Shown here in pieces: positions 1 to 5,695 of a DNA stretch of 11,170 nucleotides; positions within the stretch are counted from its first letter, which is position 1; each line of letters opens with the position of its first letter. Location of the stretch: NCBI GenBank assembly GCA_947625455.1, contig CANQOJ010000062.1, positions 1 through 11,170 on the forward strand, in the 5' to 3' direction. This stretch comes from an uncultured Clostridia bacterium (lineage in GTDB: Bacteria; Bacillota; Clostridia; Oscillospirales; Ruminococcaceae). The notes beneath the pieces were generated by a model that saw only the letters and a program-made list of their open reading frames with translations, ran no database searches and was not told where the DNA came from. The translations under genes were made by a program, and so were the position numbers.

Positions 1-1208
1 GTCTTAAATGTCGAACCCGGTCTGTATGTTCCCATAAGCGCGCGGTTGAACACAGGAGCGTTTTCTTCATTCATAACGCTTTCCGGATTTTCTGCATATT
101 TGTTCAGGTCAAAATTCGGGTAGCTTGCCATAGCCAGAACTCCGCCCGTCTTGGCGTCAAGCACCACAACCGATCCTCCCTCGCAGTCGTCCCTCAAGAG
201 GCTTTCCGCAAAGTCAATCCTCGCTGCAGGCGAACACAGATACTCTATATGGTATCTTAAAGCGTCCTGGACAAGCTTTTGAAACTTTGAATCTATTGTA
301 AGCATGACAGAATGTCCCAAAACGGGTTGTTGTGTTATCTCGTCCGAAATCATCATTCCGTCAGAACCGTATGTTATCGTGCGCACGCCGCGCGTACCTC
401 TAAGTTCGCTTTCAAATGCTTCTTCAACTCCGCTTATGCCGATTATGTCATTCAGCGTGTAGCCTTGGTCTTTAAGTTCTTTGTATTTGTCGGCGGAGAT
501 AAGCCCTACCGTGCCCCTGTAGTGCGCGGCGGTTTCGCCGTCAAGATATGTTCTTTCCCAGCTTTCCGTTATGTCAACTCCGCTTAACAGCTGTGAAAGT
601 TCCTTTATCTCCTGGACGGTACTGTCTTTTAGGTCGGACACAAGGACAAACCTGTTTTCGGTCGAAAAGTCCTTTATTGTCATTTCATAGCGCACGCCCG
701 CAATAAGCCTGCGCATTTTCTCACCGTATTTTTCGTCAATATCATATGTCTTATACAGCCAGTAAACGCAGTCCTCCGCTGATGCATAGTCCGCAAGGTT
801 AAGCGTTTTCTTAAGCTTTTTGACGTCAGCGTCCCTCCCGCCCATAAAGTTATACGGGCTTTCCTTGCTTATAGGCAGGGTTTCATTCCACTCCTCGCCG
901 TTTTTAAGCAATACGTTCAGCACTCTGTATATGGTTTCGTTTTCCGTGCCGTCAGCCATAAGCGCATTCTGCAGGTTTACGGAGTAGACAATCCTGTTTG
1001 AGTTTAACACCTTACCGCCGCTGTCTACAATTATCCCTCTCGTCGCCTCAACAGCCTGCTTAGCGGTGTAGGTTGTTTCGGTTATTTCGCGGTATTTGTC
1101 GCCGTCAACTATCTGCGTCTGCATAAGCCTTAATCCGCACATAAACGACAAAATAACGACTAATGCCGCCAAAATCATTGTTCGTATAAAATAAGAAAAC
1201 TTAGACAT
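1..1208 (-). CDS. mrdA: Penicillin-binding protein 2 (elongasome transpeptidase), 3' end cut off by the window
   Basis: Class B PBP that cross-links peptidoglycan during lateral wall growth, in complex with RodA and MreBCD. Only the first 402 codons are present. Visible in order: a short cytoplasmic N-terminus, one membrane anchor (about residues 7-27), then the extracellular pedestal domain with ATRGIIVDSGGKVLNSNR (the family's RGxIxDRxGxxLA element, here with S in place of R), the GISGVEEAFESELRG block, and the start of the transpeptidase domain with GGSVVVLDAKTGGVLAMAS. The last complete codons read PGSTFK, the SxxK catalytic motif (Ser399 at 14-12, Lys402 at 5-3), so the SxN and KTG motifs lie outside. 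Start chosen at 1208 with GGTGA seven bases upstream. Last gene seen of the mreBCD operon, 143 bp after mreD. Identification is secure; the symbol could also be pbpA. Confidence 0.95.
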   Translation of the reverse strand, partial: MSKFSYFIRTMILAALVVILSFMCGLRLMQTQIVDGDKYREITETTYTAKQAVEATRGIIVDSGGKVLNSNRIVYSVNLQNALMADGTENETIYRVLNVLLKNGEEWNETLPISKESPYNFMGGRDADVKKLKKTLNLADYASAEDCVYWLYKTYDIDEKYGEKMRRLIAGVRYEMTIKDFSTENRFVLVSDLKDSTVQEIKELSQLLSGVDITESWERTYLDGETAAHYRGTVGLISADKYKELKDQGYTLNDIIGISGVEEAFESELRGTRGVRTITYGSDGMMISDEITQQPVLGHSVMLTIDSKFQKLVQDALRYHIEYLCSPAARIDFAESLLRDDCEGGSVVVLDAKTGGVLAMASYPNFDLNKYAENPESVMNEENAPVFNRALMGTYRPGSTFK

Positions 1209-1351
1209 AAAATATTCACCGAAAATTCATTCAATCAAACTGCTGATAAACACATCTGCGCCGTCAGCACAGCGTTTTCCGCACAGCGGATAATGAGTGC
1301 GTGCAATTGTTGCTTACCGACAGTCCGATATATCTGCTTATACAATCTTGT
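1209..1351 (-). other. mreD-mrdA intergenic gap with a small triloop hairpin
   Basis: The 143-bp gap is long for this otherwise tight operon. It contains a perfect 5-bp hairpin with a 3-nt loop at 1278-1290 (TCCGC aca GCGGA on the plus strand) and two copies of the octamer CGCTGTGC (minus strand) separated by a few bases. There is no T-run after the hairpin on the minus strand, so it does not look like a terminator. I see no convincing internal promoter. It may be an mRNA processing or pausing site, but nothing in the sequence proves that. Confidence 0.35.
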
Positions 1352-1951
1352 TTATTCACTATCGTTGTTTTCTTGTTCTTCAGCGTTATTCGCCGACGCG
1401 TCAAGGTTTGATTTGTCCTCGGGGCGAAGCCTTGAAACAACAAGCGAAATCAAAAAATAAATCGGTATCGAAAACAAAACCGCGCCGAAATATGACGGCA
1501 AAACAACTCTCACAAAGGAAACAGCGCTTTGCGTCCCCTCCCATACCCAGTGAAGAAACAGCATATCCAGAAGCGCTATCAATGCCGAAACCGCTAAATT
1601 CAGCACAAAATGCGACACAAAGTTCACCTTTATCAAGAACCTTGACAAAAGCGAAATGCACGGACATGCAAACAAAAGCCACAGCGCGTAAAATCCCACA
1701 AGCGAGTTCCCGTTTGCAATATCCATCATCAGCCCGCACAGCATGCCGAAAACGCCCGATGCAAGGTCGCCCTCTTTCATTGCGACAGCCGTTGCAAGCG
1801 GTATAAGCAAAAGAGGGCAAAACCCTCTTATTATCGGATTGCACGAAAACAGGTAGAACAGTATCATAAGCGCGGAATAAAACGCCCACCTCAAAATTGT
1901 TCTAATCAATGCGCGGCGGTTGCGCGCCCTGCTTCCGAGAGACATTTTCAT
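1352..1951 (-). CDS. mreD: Rod shape-determining membrane protein MreD
   Basis: Integral membrane partner of MreC and RodA/PBP2 in the elongasome. The 199-residue product has a basic N-terminus (GSRARNRRALIR), then about five hydrophobic spans. Typical MreD features are seen, including the PLLLIPLATAVAMKEGDLASG stretch and the GLMMDI segment, where the family has a conserved (G)xxxD. The last ~24 residues form a soluble, strongly acidic tail rich in E, D and N. Start: a longer frame opens at 1990 but would overlap mreC by 38 bp; ATG at 1951, one base after the mreC stop, or ATG at 1945 fits better. The Shine-Dalgarno is weak (GAAG), so translation is probably coupled to mreC. Third gene of the mre operon. 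Identification rests on position plus topology, since MreD sequences are poorly conserved. Confidence 0.9.
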   Translation of the reverse strand: MKMSLGSRARNRRALIRTILRWAFYSALMILFYLFSCNPIIRGFCPLLLIPLATAVAMKEGDLASGVFGMLCGLMMDIANGNSLVGFYALWLLFACPCISLLSRFLIKVNFVSHFVLNLAVSALIALLDMLFLHWVWEGTQSAVSFVRVVLPSYFGAVLFSIPIYFLISLVVSRLRPEDKSNLDASANNAEEQENNDSE

Positions 1952-1952
1952 C

Positions 1953-2816
1953 TTATTCTTCAATCTCGAAAGGCACGCCCTTTCCGTCAAAATCCGTTAT
2001 AACAAACGCCGACGTAACGTTGAAAACATCAACAGCGGGTTTTATAAGCGCGCTTTTTGAAAGACCGTTTGCGTCAACTATGATTTCCTCAACCGTGCCT
2101 ATCATAAGGTCGTCGGGAAACAGTCCGCTCTGACCTGAGGTGAAAATGACGTCGCCTACCGCAATATCCGCGTCCTTTAGTATATCCCGCATAAGGCACA
2201 TACCCTCGTCCGCGCTGTCTATGCTGTTTTCAATAACCCCCGTCACTTTAGTGCGGGCAGAATAAACGCCGATATTCACCTGCGGGCTTAAAATTGTCGT
2301 AACCCTTGCATAGTTTTCCGCAACAGACGTAACTCTCCCCGCAAGCCCCACTGACGTAACCACAGGATCGTTTAAGGATATTCCGCTTGATTTTCCGCAG
2401 CTTATCGTAAATCCGCCGCATATATCGTTTGTATTTCTCGCGACTATATCACAGCTTTCAGAAAAGATGAAGTCTGGATTTTTCTCCTTTAACCCCAGCA
2501 TTTCCCGTAGCTGTGCATTTTCGTCAACAAGCGTGTTGTAGTCCTTTGTCTGTTTGTACAGCTTAGTCAGCTGTTCTTTTAGGCTTTCGTTTTCGGCTTT
2601 ATATGCGTCGGCATTCACAAGCTTGTCGATAAAACCCGAAACTCCGTCAGCGACAGCATTTGCCGCTGACGTAAACGGATATAAAAGAGTTCCTACTATC
2701 TGTTCGGGCGGGGTTTCCGTGCCGAGCGTCACCGCAGCATATGCCATAAGCCCTAAAAGAAGCGCCCCGAAACAAATCAGTATTTTAAATTTAACGCTGT
2801 GGAAAAATTCTTTCAT
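1953..2816 (-). CDS. mreC: Rod shape-determining protein MreC
   Basis: Bitopic scaffold that links cytoplasmic MreB to the periplasmic-side PBP2/RodA complex. The 287-residue protein shows a short cytoplasmic N-terminus, one membrane span (about residues 11-30), a coiled-coil region (about 70-108, with ENESLKEQLTKLYKQ), then the beta-rich MreC domain (NDPVVTSVGLAGRVTSV and the C-terminal SGLFPDDLMIGTVEEI block, which matches the family's usual G-hFPxGLxIGxV). Length is typical. It starts 15 bp after mreB; that gap is AT-rich and has no recognisable Shine-Dalgarno, suggesting coupling to mreB translation. mreD follows after one base. Confidence 0.95.
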   Translation of the reverse strand: MKEFFHSVKFKILICFGALLLGLMAYAAVTLGTETPPEQIVGTLLYPFTSAANAVADGVSGFIDKLVNADAYKAENESLKEQLTKLYKQTKDYNTLVDENAQLREMLGLKEKNPDFIFSESCDIVARNTNDICGGFTISCGKSSGISLNDPVVTSVGLAGRVTSVAENYARVTTILSPQVNIGVYSARTKVTGVIENSIDSADEGMCLMRDILKDADIAVGDVIFTSGQSGLFPDDLMIGTVEEIIVDANGLSKSALIKPAVDVFNVTSAFVITDFDGKGVPFEIEE

Positions 2817-2831
2817 AGTTTAAAATATAAA

Positions 2832-3851
2832 TCAATAAATGGTTTCATCTTCGGACAATACGTCCTCAAGCTTATCAATGTTTTCGAGAACCTTTCCCGT
2901 GCCGTCCGCGACGCAGTCCAGCGGTCTTTCCGCAATTTTCACGGGCATACCCGTTTCGTCATGAATAAGCTTGTCAAGCCCTTTGAGGAGCGCACCGCCG
3001 CCCGCAAGCATAATTCCGCTTTCGATAATATCCGCGGCAAGTTCGGGCGGGCATTTTTCAAGCGTCGTCTTTATTGCTTCGATAACGTGAGAAAGCGGCT
3101 CTGAAAGCGCTTCTCTGACTTCCTCGCTCTTTATCGTTATGTTTTCGGGAAGCCCGTTTAACAAGTTTCTTCCGCGAATGTCCATAACAGGCTCGCCGTC
3201 GCCTGTTTTAGCGGCAGAGCCTATGCCTGTCTTGATATTTTCGGCTGTTCTTTCGCCGATAAGGAGATTATATTTCTTCTTGATATAGTTTATGATTGCC
3301 GAATCAAATTCATCTCCCGCAACTCTTACAGAACGCGCTGTAACAATGCCGCCGAGAGAGATAATGGCAACCTCGCTTGTGCCTCCCCCGATATCGACTA
3401 TCATGCTTCCCATAGGTTCTGCCACGGGAAGTCCCGCGCCTATCGCCGCCGCCATGGGTTCTTCGATAATTGAAACGCGCTTTGCGCCTGCCTGCTGTGC
3501 GGCTTCTTTAACGGCTCTGCGCTCAACTTCCGTTACGCCTGACGGAATGCAGATTATTACTCTTGCTCTGCCTCTGCCTTTAAGGGCTTTTTTGATGAAC
3601 TGCTCCAGCATAATCGAGGTCATATCGAAATCCGCGATAACGCCGTCCTTAAGAGGTCTTACCGCAACGATAGAACCGGGCGTTCTGCCGATTACTTCCT
3701 TTGCTTCAGAGCCGACATAGCGCACCTGATTAGCCTTTTTATCCACCGCGACAACCGACGGCTCGCGGATAATTATGCCTTTTCCTCTCATATAGACCAG
3801 CGTGTTTGCCGTACCCAGATCAATACCGATGTCCTTGTTAATTCCAAACAT
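2832..3851 (-). CDS. mreB: Actin-like cell-shape protein MreB
   Basis: Bacterial actin that forms membrane-bound antiparallel filaments and orients cell-wall synthesis. The 339-residue length is standard. Seen directly: phosphate-1 loop GIDLGTANT (residues 9-17), the CIPSGVTEVERRAV segment (101-114), IIEEPMAAAIGAGLP (128-142), phosphate-2 loop VDIGGGTSE (152-160), GDEFDSAI (179-186) and the C-terminal adenosine motif SGIMLAGGGALLKGL. A strong GGAGG site lies nine bases before the ATG. It is the first gene of the mreBCD-mrdA operon, with its own promoter at 3909-3937. Paralogues Mbl and MreBH share all these motifs; the mreC/mreD context favours MreB. Confidence 0.98.
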   Translation of the reverse strand: MFGINKDIGIDLGTANTLVYMRGKGIIIREPSVVAVDKKANQVRYVGSEAKEVIGRTPGSIVAVRPLKDGVIADFDMTSIMLEQFIKKALKGRGRARVIICIPSGVTEVERRAVKEAAQQAGAKRVSIIEEPMAAAIGAGLPVAEPMGSMIVDIGGGTSEVAIISLGGIVTARSVRVAGDEFDSAIINYIKKKYNLLIGERTAENIKTGIGSAAKTGDGEPVMDIRGRNLLNGLPENITIKSEEVREALSEPLSHVIEAIKTTLEKCPPELAADIIESGIMLAGGGALLKGLDKLIHDETGMPVKIAERPLDCVADGTGKVLENIDKLEDVLSEDETIY

Positions 3852-3908
3852 TTGTTTAGTTCCTCCGAATAATTATACATAAATGAAAGTTACAAACTGC
3901 CAAATTAT

Positions 3909-3937
3909 ATTATACCATTATTTTCTCCGTACTGCAA
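3909..3937 (-). promoter_or_regulatory. Sigma-A-type promoter of the mre operon
   Basis: On the minus strand, TTGCAG (3937-3932) and TATAAT (3914-3909) are separated by exactly 17 bp. The -10 matches consensus fully and the -35 has four of six bases (TTG and the A). Transcription would begin near 3902, giving a leader of about 50 nt with GGAGG just before mreB. It lies about 57 bp downstream of the neighbouring repeat block, so the repeats are outside the predicted mRNA. Confidence 0.8.
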
Positions 3938-3994
3938 TGTAATATTTATAGATATTTTCTGTTTTTTATTCAGCTTTTTTCGTCATTTTTACCA

Positions 3995-4030
3995 ACTAGA
4001 AGCTAGAAGTCAAGAGGTTAGAGGCTAGAC
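3995..4030 (-). repeat. Heptad array of CTCTAGC type (array 1)
   Basis: Read on the minus strand: GTCTAGC, CTCTAAC, CTCTTGA, one extra C, TTCTAGC, TTCTAGT. The third unit is the odd CTCTTRA variant and is followed by a one-base slip; the array at 8892-8927 has exactly the same layout, so the two arrays are homologous copies, not independent expansions. It marks the left edge of the repeat block upstream of the mre promoter and is inverted relative to the array at 4355-4389. Confidence 0.8.
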
Positions 4031-4035
4031 ATGGT

Positions 4036-4050
4036 ATCCGCTTCGCGGAT
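4036..4050. repeat. Triloop hairpin at left edge of the repeat block
   Basis: Perfect 6-bp stem ATCCGC/GCGGAT with loop TTC (GAA on the minus strand), five bases from heptad array 1. It is the mirror partner of the hairpin at 4524-4538: stem bases differ completely between the two, but the GAA triloop is kept in the mirrored orientation. Confidence 0.65.
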
Positions 4051-4136
4051 TTTATCAGATTGTTTTGGGATTAAGAGAGCGTAAGCAACGGTTGCCTGCG
4101 CTCTTTTCCTGCTAAACAACGTTTCCGCCGCGAGGA

Positions 4137-4272
4137 GTTCGGGGTGCAGCCACGGCTTTGGCGAAGCGGAAATGATGTCCGAATAAGCGAAACCTGCTTC
4201 CCGCTTCGCCAAAGCCACGCGCGTTACGCGCGTCAAATTCGCTTCGCGAATTTGAGTGGCTGCACCCCGAAC
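4137..4272 (+). repeat. Nested palindrome with four-way-junction folding, copy A
   Basis: Outer stem: 17 bp, perfect, 4137-4153 with 4256-4272. Inside, three arms follow with almost no unpaired bases at the junction: arm 1, 16 bp perfect, 4154-4169 with 4201-4216, closing a 31-nt loop; arm 2, 7 bp, 4217-4223 with 4227-4233, loop TTA; arm 3, 9 bp, 4234-4242 with 4246-4254, loop TTC. Only A4255 is left over. A related copy at 8669-8808, read as reverse complement, keeps all four stems with compensating base changes. The element could fold as a DNA cruciform or as an RNA. No function is known to me. Confidence 0.85.
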
Positions 4273-4447
4273 CCGCGTGGTTTTGGAGATAACGTTGTCG
4301 GCTCGGACAAATGGAGTGGGCAACTTTTAAGAGAAAAATCTCATTTGACATCAACTCTAGCTTCTAACCTCTAGTCTCTAGCCTCTAGACGGTGTCTGCA
4401 CCCCGAACCCGCGTGGTTTTGGAGATAACGTTGTAGGCTCGGACAAA
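4260..4447 (+). repeat. 52-bp direct duplication (4260-4311 and 4396-4447)
   Basis: The 52 bases at 4260-4311 recur at 4396-4447 with one mismatch (C4299 versus A4435), an offset of 136 bp. The duplicated piece starts inside the right outer stem of copy A (CTGCACCCCGAAC) and runs into its flank. The interval between the copies holds a diverged spacer and heptad array 2. Near-identity suggests a recent rearrangement. Confidence 0.85.
4355..4389 (+). repeat. Heptad array of CTCTAGC type (array 2)
   Basis: Five in-phase heptads: CTCTAGC, TTCTAAC, CTCTAGT, CTCTAGC, CTCTAGA. It is preceded by TTGACATCAA, which resembles the TTGACTCCAA before the array at 8892. Unlike arrays 1 and 3, it has no CTCTTRA unit and no one-base slip. 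Confidence 0.8.
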
Positions 4448-4523
4448 GGCGGGAGCGTTTTGGAGAAAAAGAGCGCAACCCTTGATAGGCTTACGCTCTC
4501 TTAATCCCAAAACAATCTAAATC

Positions 4524-4538
4524 GTTCACGAAGTGAAC
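4524..4538. repeat. Triloop hairpin at right edge of the repeat block
   Basis: Perfect 6-bp stem GTTCAC/GTGAAC with loop GAA, sitting between the right 30-bp inverted-repeat arm and the ACTGTAY array. Read on the minus strand, as the nad operon transcript would be, it is followed by GATTTAGATTGTTTT, a poor T-tract, so it could serve as a weak terminator for that operon. Confidence 0.5.
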
Positions 4539-4544
4539 ACCATA

Positions 4545-4576
4545 ACTGTTTACTGTACATTGTCCACTGTATACTG
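4545..4576 (+). repeat. Heptad array of ACTGTAY type
   Basis: Four in-phase heptads and a partial one: ACTGTTT, ACTGTAC, ATTGTCC, ACTGTAT, ACTG. The sequence is unrelated to the CTCTAGC arrays but the unit length is the same. It ends four bases from the stop codon of the small gene at 4580-4840, so it lies immediately 3' of that gene in transcript direction. Confidence 0.65.
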
Positions 4577-4579
4577 GCT

Positions 4580-4840
4580 TCAGCCCTTTTTGCCGCGCGA
4601 CTGCCTCACCATATCCTCAACGACTATGTCATATATCTCGCCCAAAGTTGAACAATACTCCAGTATCTTCCACGGTTCATTTGTGTGGAAATGAATTTTC
4701 GCTGTTCCCTCGTCCGCGATTACAAGCAGGCTGTCACCTGTGAAGTTGCTTCTGATATAATCGTCAAGTTCGTCCTCGTCAATGTTCTCCCCGTCAATCA
4801 AAAGCTGTGTGTCATATCTGAACTCAATTTCGTCTGCCAT
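4580..4840 (-). CDS. Stand-alone small protein resembling the middle domain of FakA/YloV (DAK-family)
   Basis: 86 residues. The sequence resembles the domain that follows the kinase domain in FakA (fatty acid kinase, DAK family): an entry strand FRYDTQLLIDG, the GDSLLVIADEGTAKIHFHTNEPWKILEY block (FakA-type proteins have GDSLVVVGDDxxIKVHVHTNxPxxVLEY) and GEIYDIVVEDMVRQ (compare GELxxIKIENMREQ). The HxH pair is kept (His50, His52). In FakA the strand reads roughly YCTEF; here it is YDTQL, so the cysteine I recall as a metal ligand with the two histidines is Asp. The kinase domain and the FakB-binding C-terminal domain are absent, so no kinase activity is expected. AGGAGG lies eight bases before the ATG; it starts 15 bp after nadC and is probably co-transcribed with nadBC. 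Exact role unknown. Confidence 0.75.
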   Translation of the reverse strand: MADEIEFRYDTQLLIDGENIDEDELDDYIRSNFTGDSLLVIADEGTAKIHFHTNEPWKILEYCSTLGEIYDIVVEDMVRQSRGKKG

Positions 4841-4855
4841 AACATTATCCTCCTG

Positions 4856-5695
4856 TTACTTTTTCCACTTCATTGATATATCGAACGCCGTAACGCTGTG
4901 CGTAAGCGCGCCAAGGCTGATTATGTCAACTCCCGTTTCGGCAACATCTCTTATGTTTTCAAGCGTTACATTTCCCGAAGCTTCGGTTTTCGCGCGCCCG
5001 TCTATCAGCTTCACCGCTTCTTTCATCTGCGCTGTGTTCATATTGTCAAGCATTATAACGTCCACTCCGCACTCCAGCGCCTGTTTTACCTCGTCAATAT
5101 CCCGCGTTTCGACCTCAATCTGAAGCATATGCCCCGCTTTCTTCCGCAGCGCCTCAACAGCAGGCTTTATCCCGCCGTATGCGTCAATATGGTTGTCCTT
5201 TAACATTGCCGCGTCAGTGAGATTATAGCGGTGATTTCTTCCCCCGCCTACCGTGACTGCATACTTCTGCAAGGCGCGAAGTCCGGGCAAGGTTTTTCTT
5301 GTATCGGCAATAGACGCGTTTGTGCCTTTTACGGCTTCAACGCACTTGTTTGTATAGGTTGCAATTCCGCTCATATGCTGTAAAATATTAAGCGAAGTCC
5401 TTTCGGCTTTCAGCATAAGGCGCGTATGACCGCTGAAATCGGCGATAATATCGCCCTTTTTTACCTTGTCGCCGTCTTTCTTGTATACCTTTATCTCGGT
5501 TTCGGAATCCAGAATTGTGAACACTCTTAATGCAACTTCAATTCCCGCAAGCACTCCGTCTGCCTTTGCCATAAAATACGCGCTTGATTTTGCGTTTTCG
5601 TCAATAAGCAGGTCGGATGTGCTGTCAATGTAGTTTATATCCTCTGACAGCGCGGTTTTAATCAAATCGTCAACATAAAACGGCAGAAGCGTCAT
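4856..5695 (-). CDS. nadC: Nicotinate-nucleotide pyrophosphorylase (carboxylating), quinolinate phosphoribosyltransferase
   Basis: Converts quinolinate plus PRPP to nicotinate mononucleotide, CO2 and pyrophosphate in de novo NAD synthesis; cytosolic. 279 residues, the normal length. Substrate-binding motifs in order: ERTSLNILQHMSGIAT (98-113), DTRKTLPGLR (131-140), GGGRNHRYNL (150-159), LKDNHI (165-170), EVET (194-197), MLDN (215-218), EASGN (238-242) and SLGALTHS (260-267). All the family's active-site Arg, Lys, His, Glu and Asp positions that I can place are present, so it should be active. Its ATG overlaps the nadB stop by four bases (ATGA), which indicates translational coupling. The FakA-like small gene follows. 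Confidence 0.98.
   Translation of the reverse strand: MTLLPFYVDDLIKTALSEDINYIDSTSDLLIDENAKSSAYFMAKADGVLAGIEVALRVFTILDSETEIKVYKKDGDKVKKGDIIADFSGHTRLMLKAERTSLNILQHMSGIATYTNKCVEAVKGTNASIADTRKTLPGLRALQKYAVTVGGGRNHRYNLTDAAMLKDNHIDAYGGIKPAVEALRKKAGHMLQIEVETRDIDEVKQALECGVDVIMLDNMNTAQMKEAVKLIDGRAKTEASGNVTLENIRDVAETGVDIISLGALTHSVTAFDISMKWKK

Larger units (their letters stand above)
4057..4518. repeat. Composite palindromic element bounded by perfect 30-bp inverted repeats
   Basis: The 30 bases at 4057-4086 recur exactly as the reverse complement at 4489-4518. Between them lie the four-way-junction core (4137-4272), heptad array 2 and a duplicated half-arm. Weaker mirror symmetry continues inward: both flanks, read outward from the core, carry CTGCACCCCGAAC, AACGTTGT, a purine-rich AAAAGAGCGCA and then the 30-bp arm. 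I read this as one large palindrome whose right half was duplicated (4260-4311 and 4396-4447) with an array between the copies. No reading frame with coding character and no transposase is present, so if it is mobile it depends on a protein encoded elsewhere. Confidence 0.7.

Noticed and set aside
1297..1806. 169-codon open frame on the plus strand opposite mreD
   Set aside because: It is antisense to a well supported gene, low in complexity (rich in K, S, Q, T), and has no Shine-Dalgarno or recognisable domain. The same applies to the other long frames opposite mreB, nadB, hflX and the GHMP gene.
3852..3994. Additional small gene or RNA upstream of mreB
   Set aside because: AT-rich sequence with a promoter and leader only; T-runs on the plus strand at 3962-3990 have no hairpin before them and no frame has a start with a ribosome binding site.
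4137..4272. Integron attC site
   Set aside because: Size and imperfect palindromy fit, but the ends read GTTCGGG...CCCGAAC instead of RYYYAAC...GTTRRRY, there is no cassette gene pattern, and the multi-arm fold is unlike an attC site.
4018..4374. Open frames on both strands inside the palindromic block, with products similar to frames at 8604-8798 (shared MQPRLWRSG start)
   Set aside because: The similarity follows from the repeat itself. Frames exist on both strands, base changes between the copies track stem pairing rather than codon positions, and there is no ribosome binding site or known domain.
3995..4576. CRISPR array
   Set aside because: Repeat units are 7 bp without spacers, and the larger repeats are inverted or a single duplication. 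No cas genes are present.
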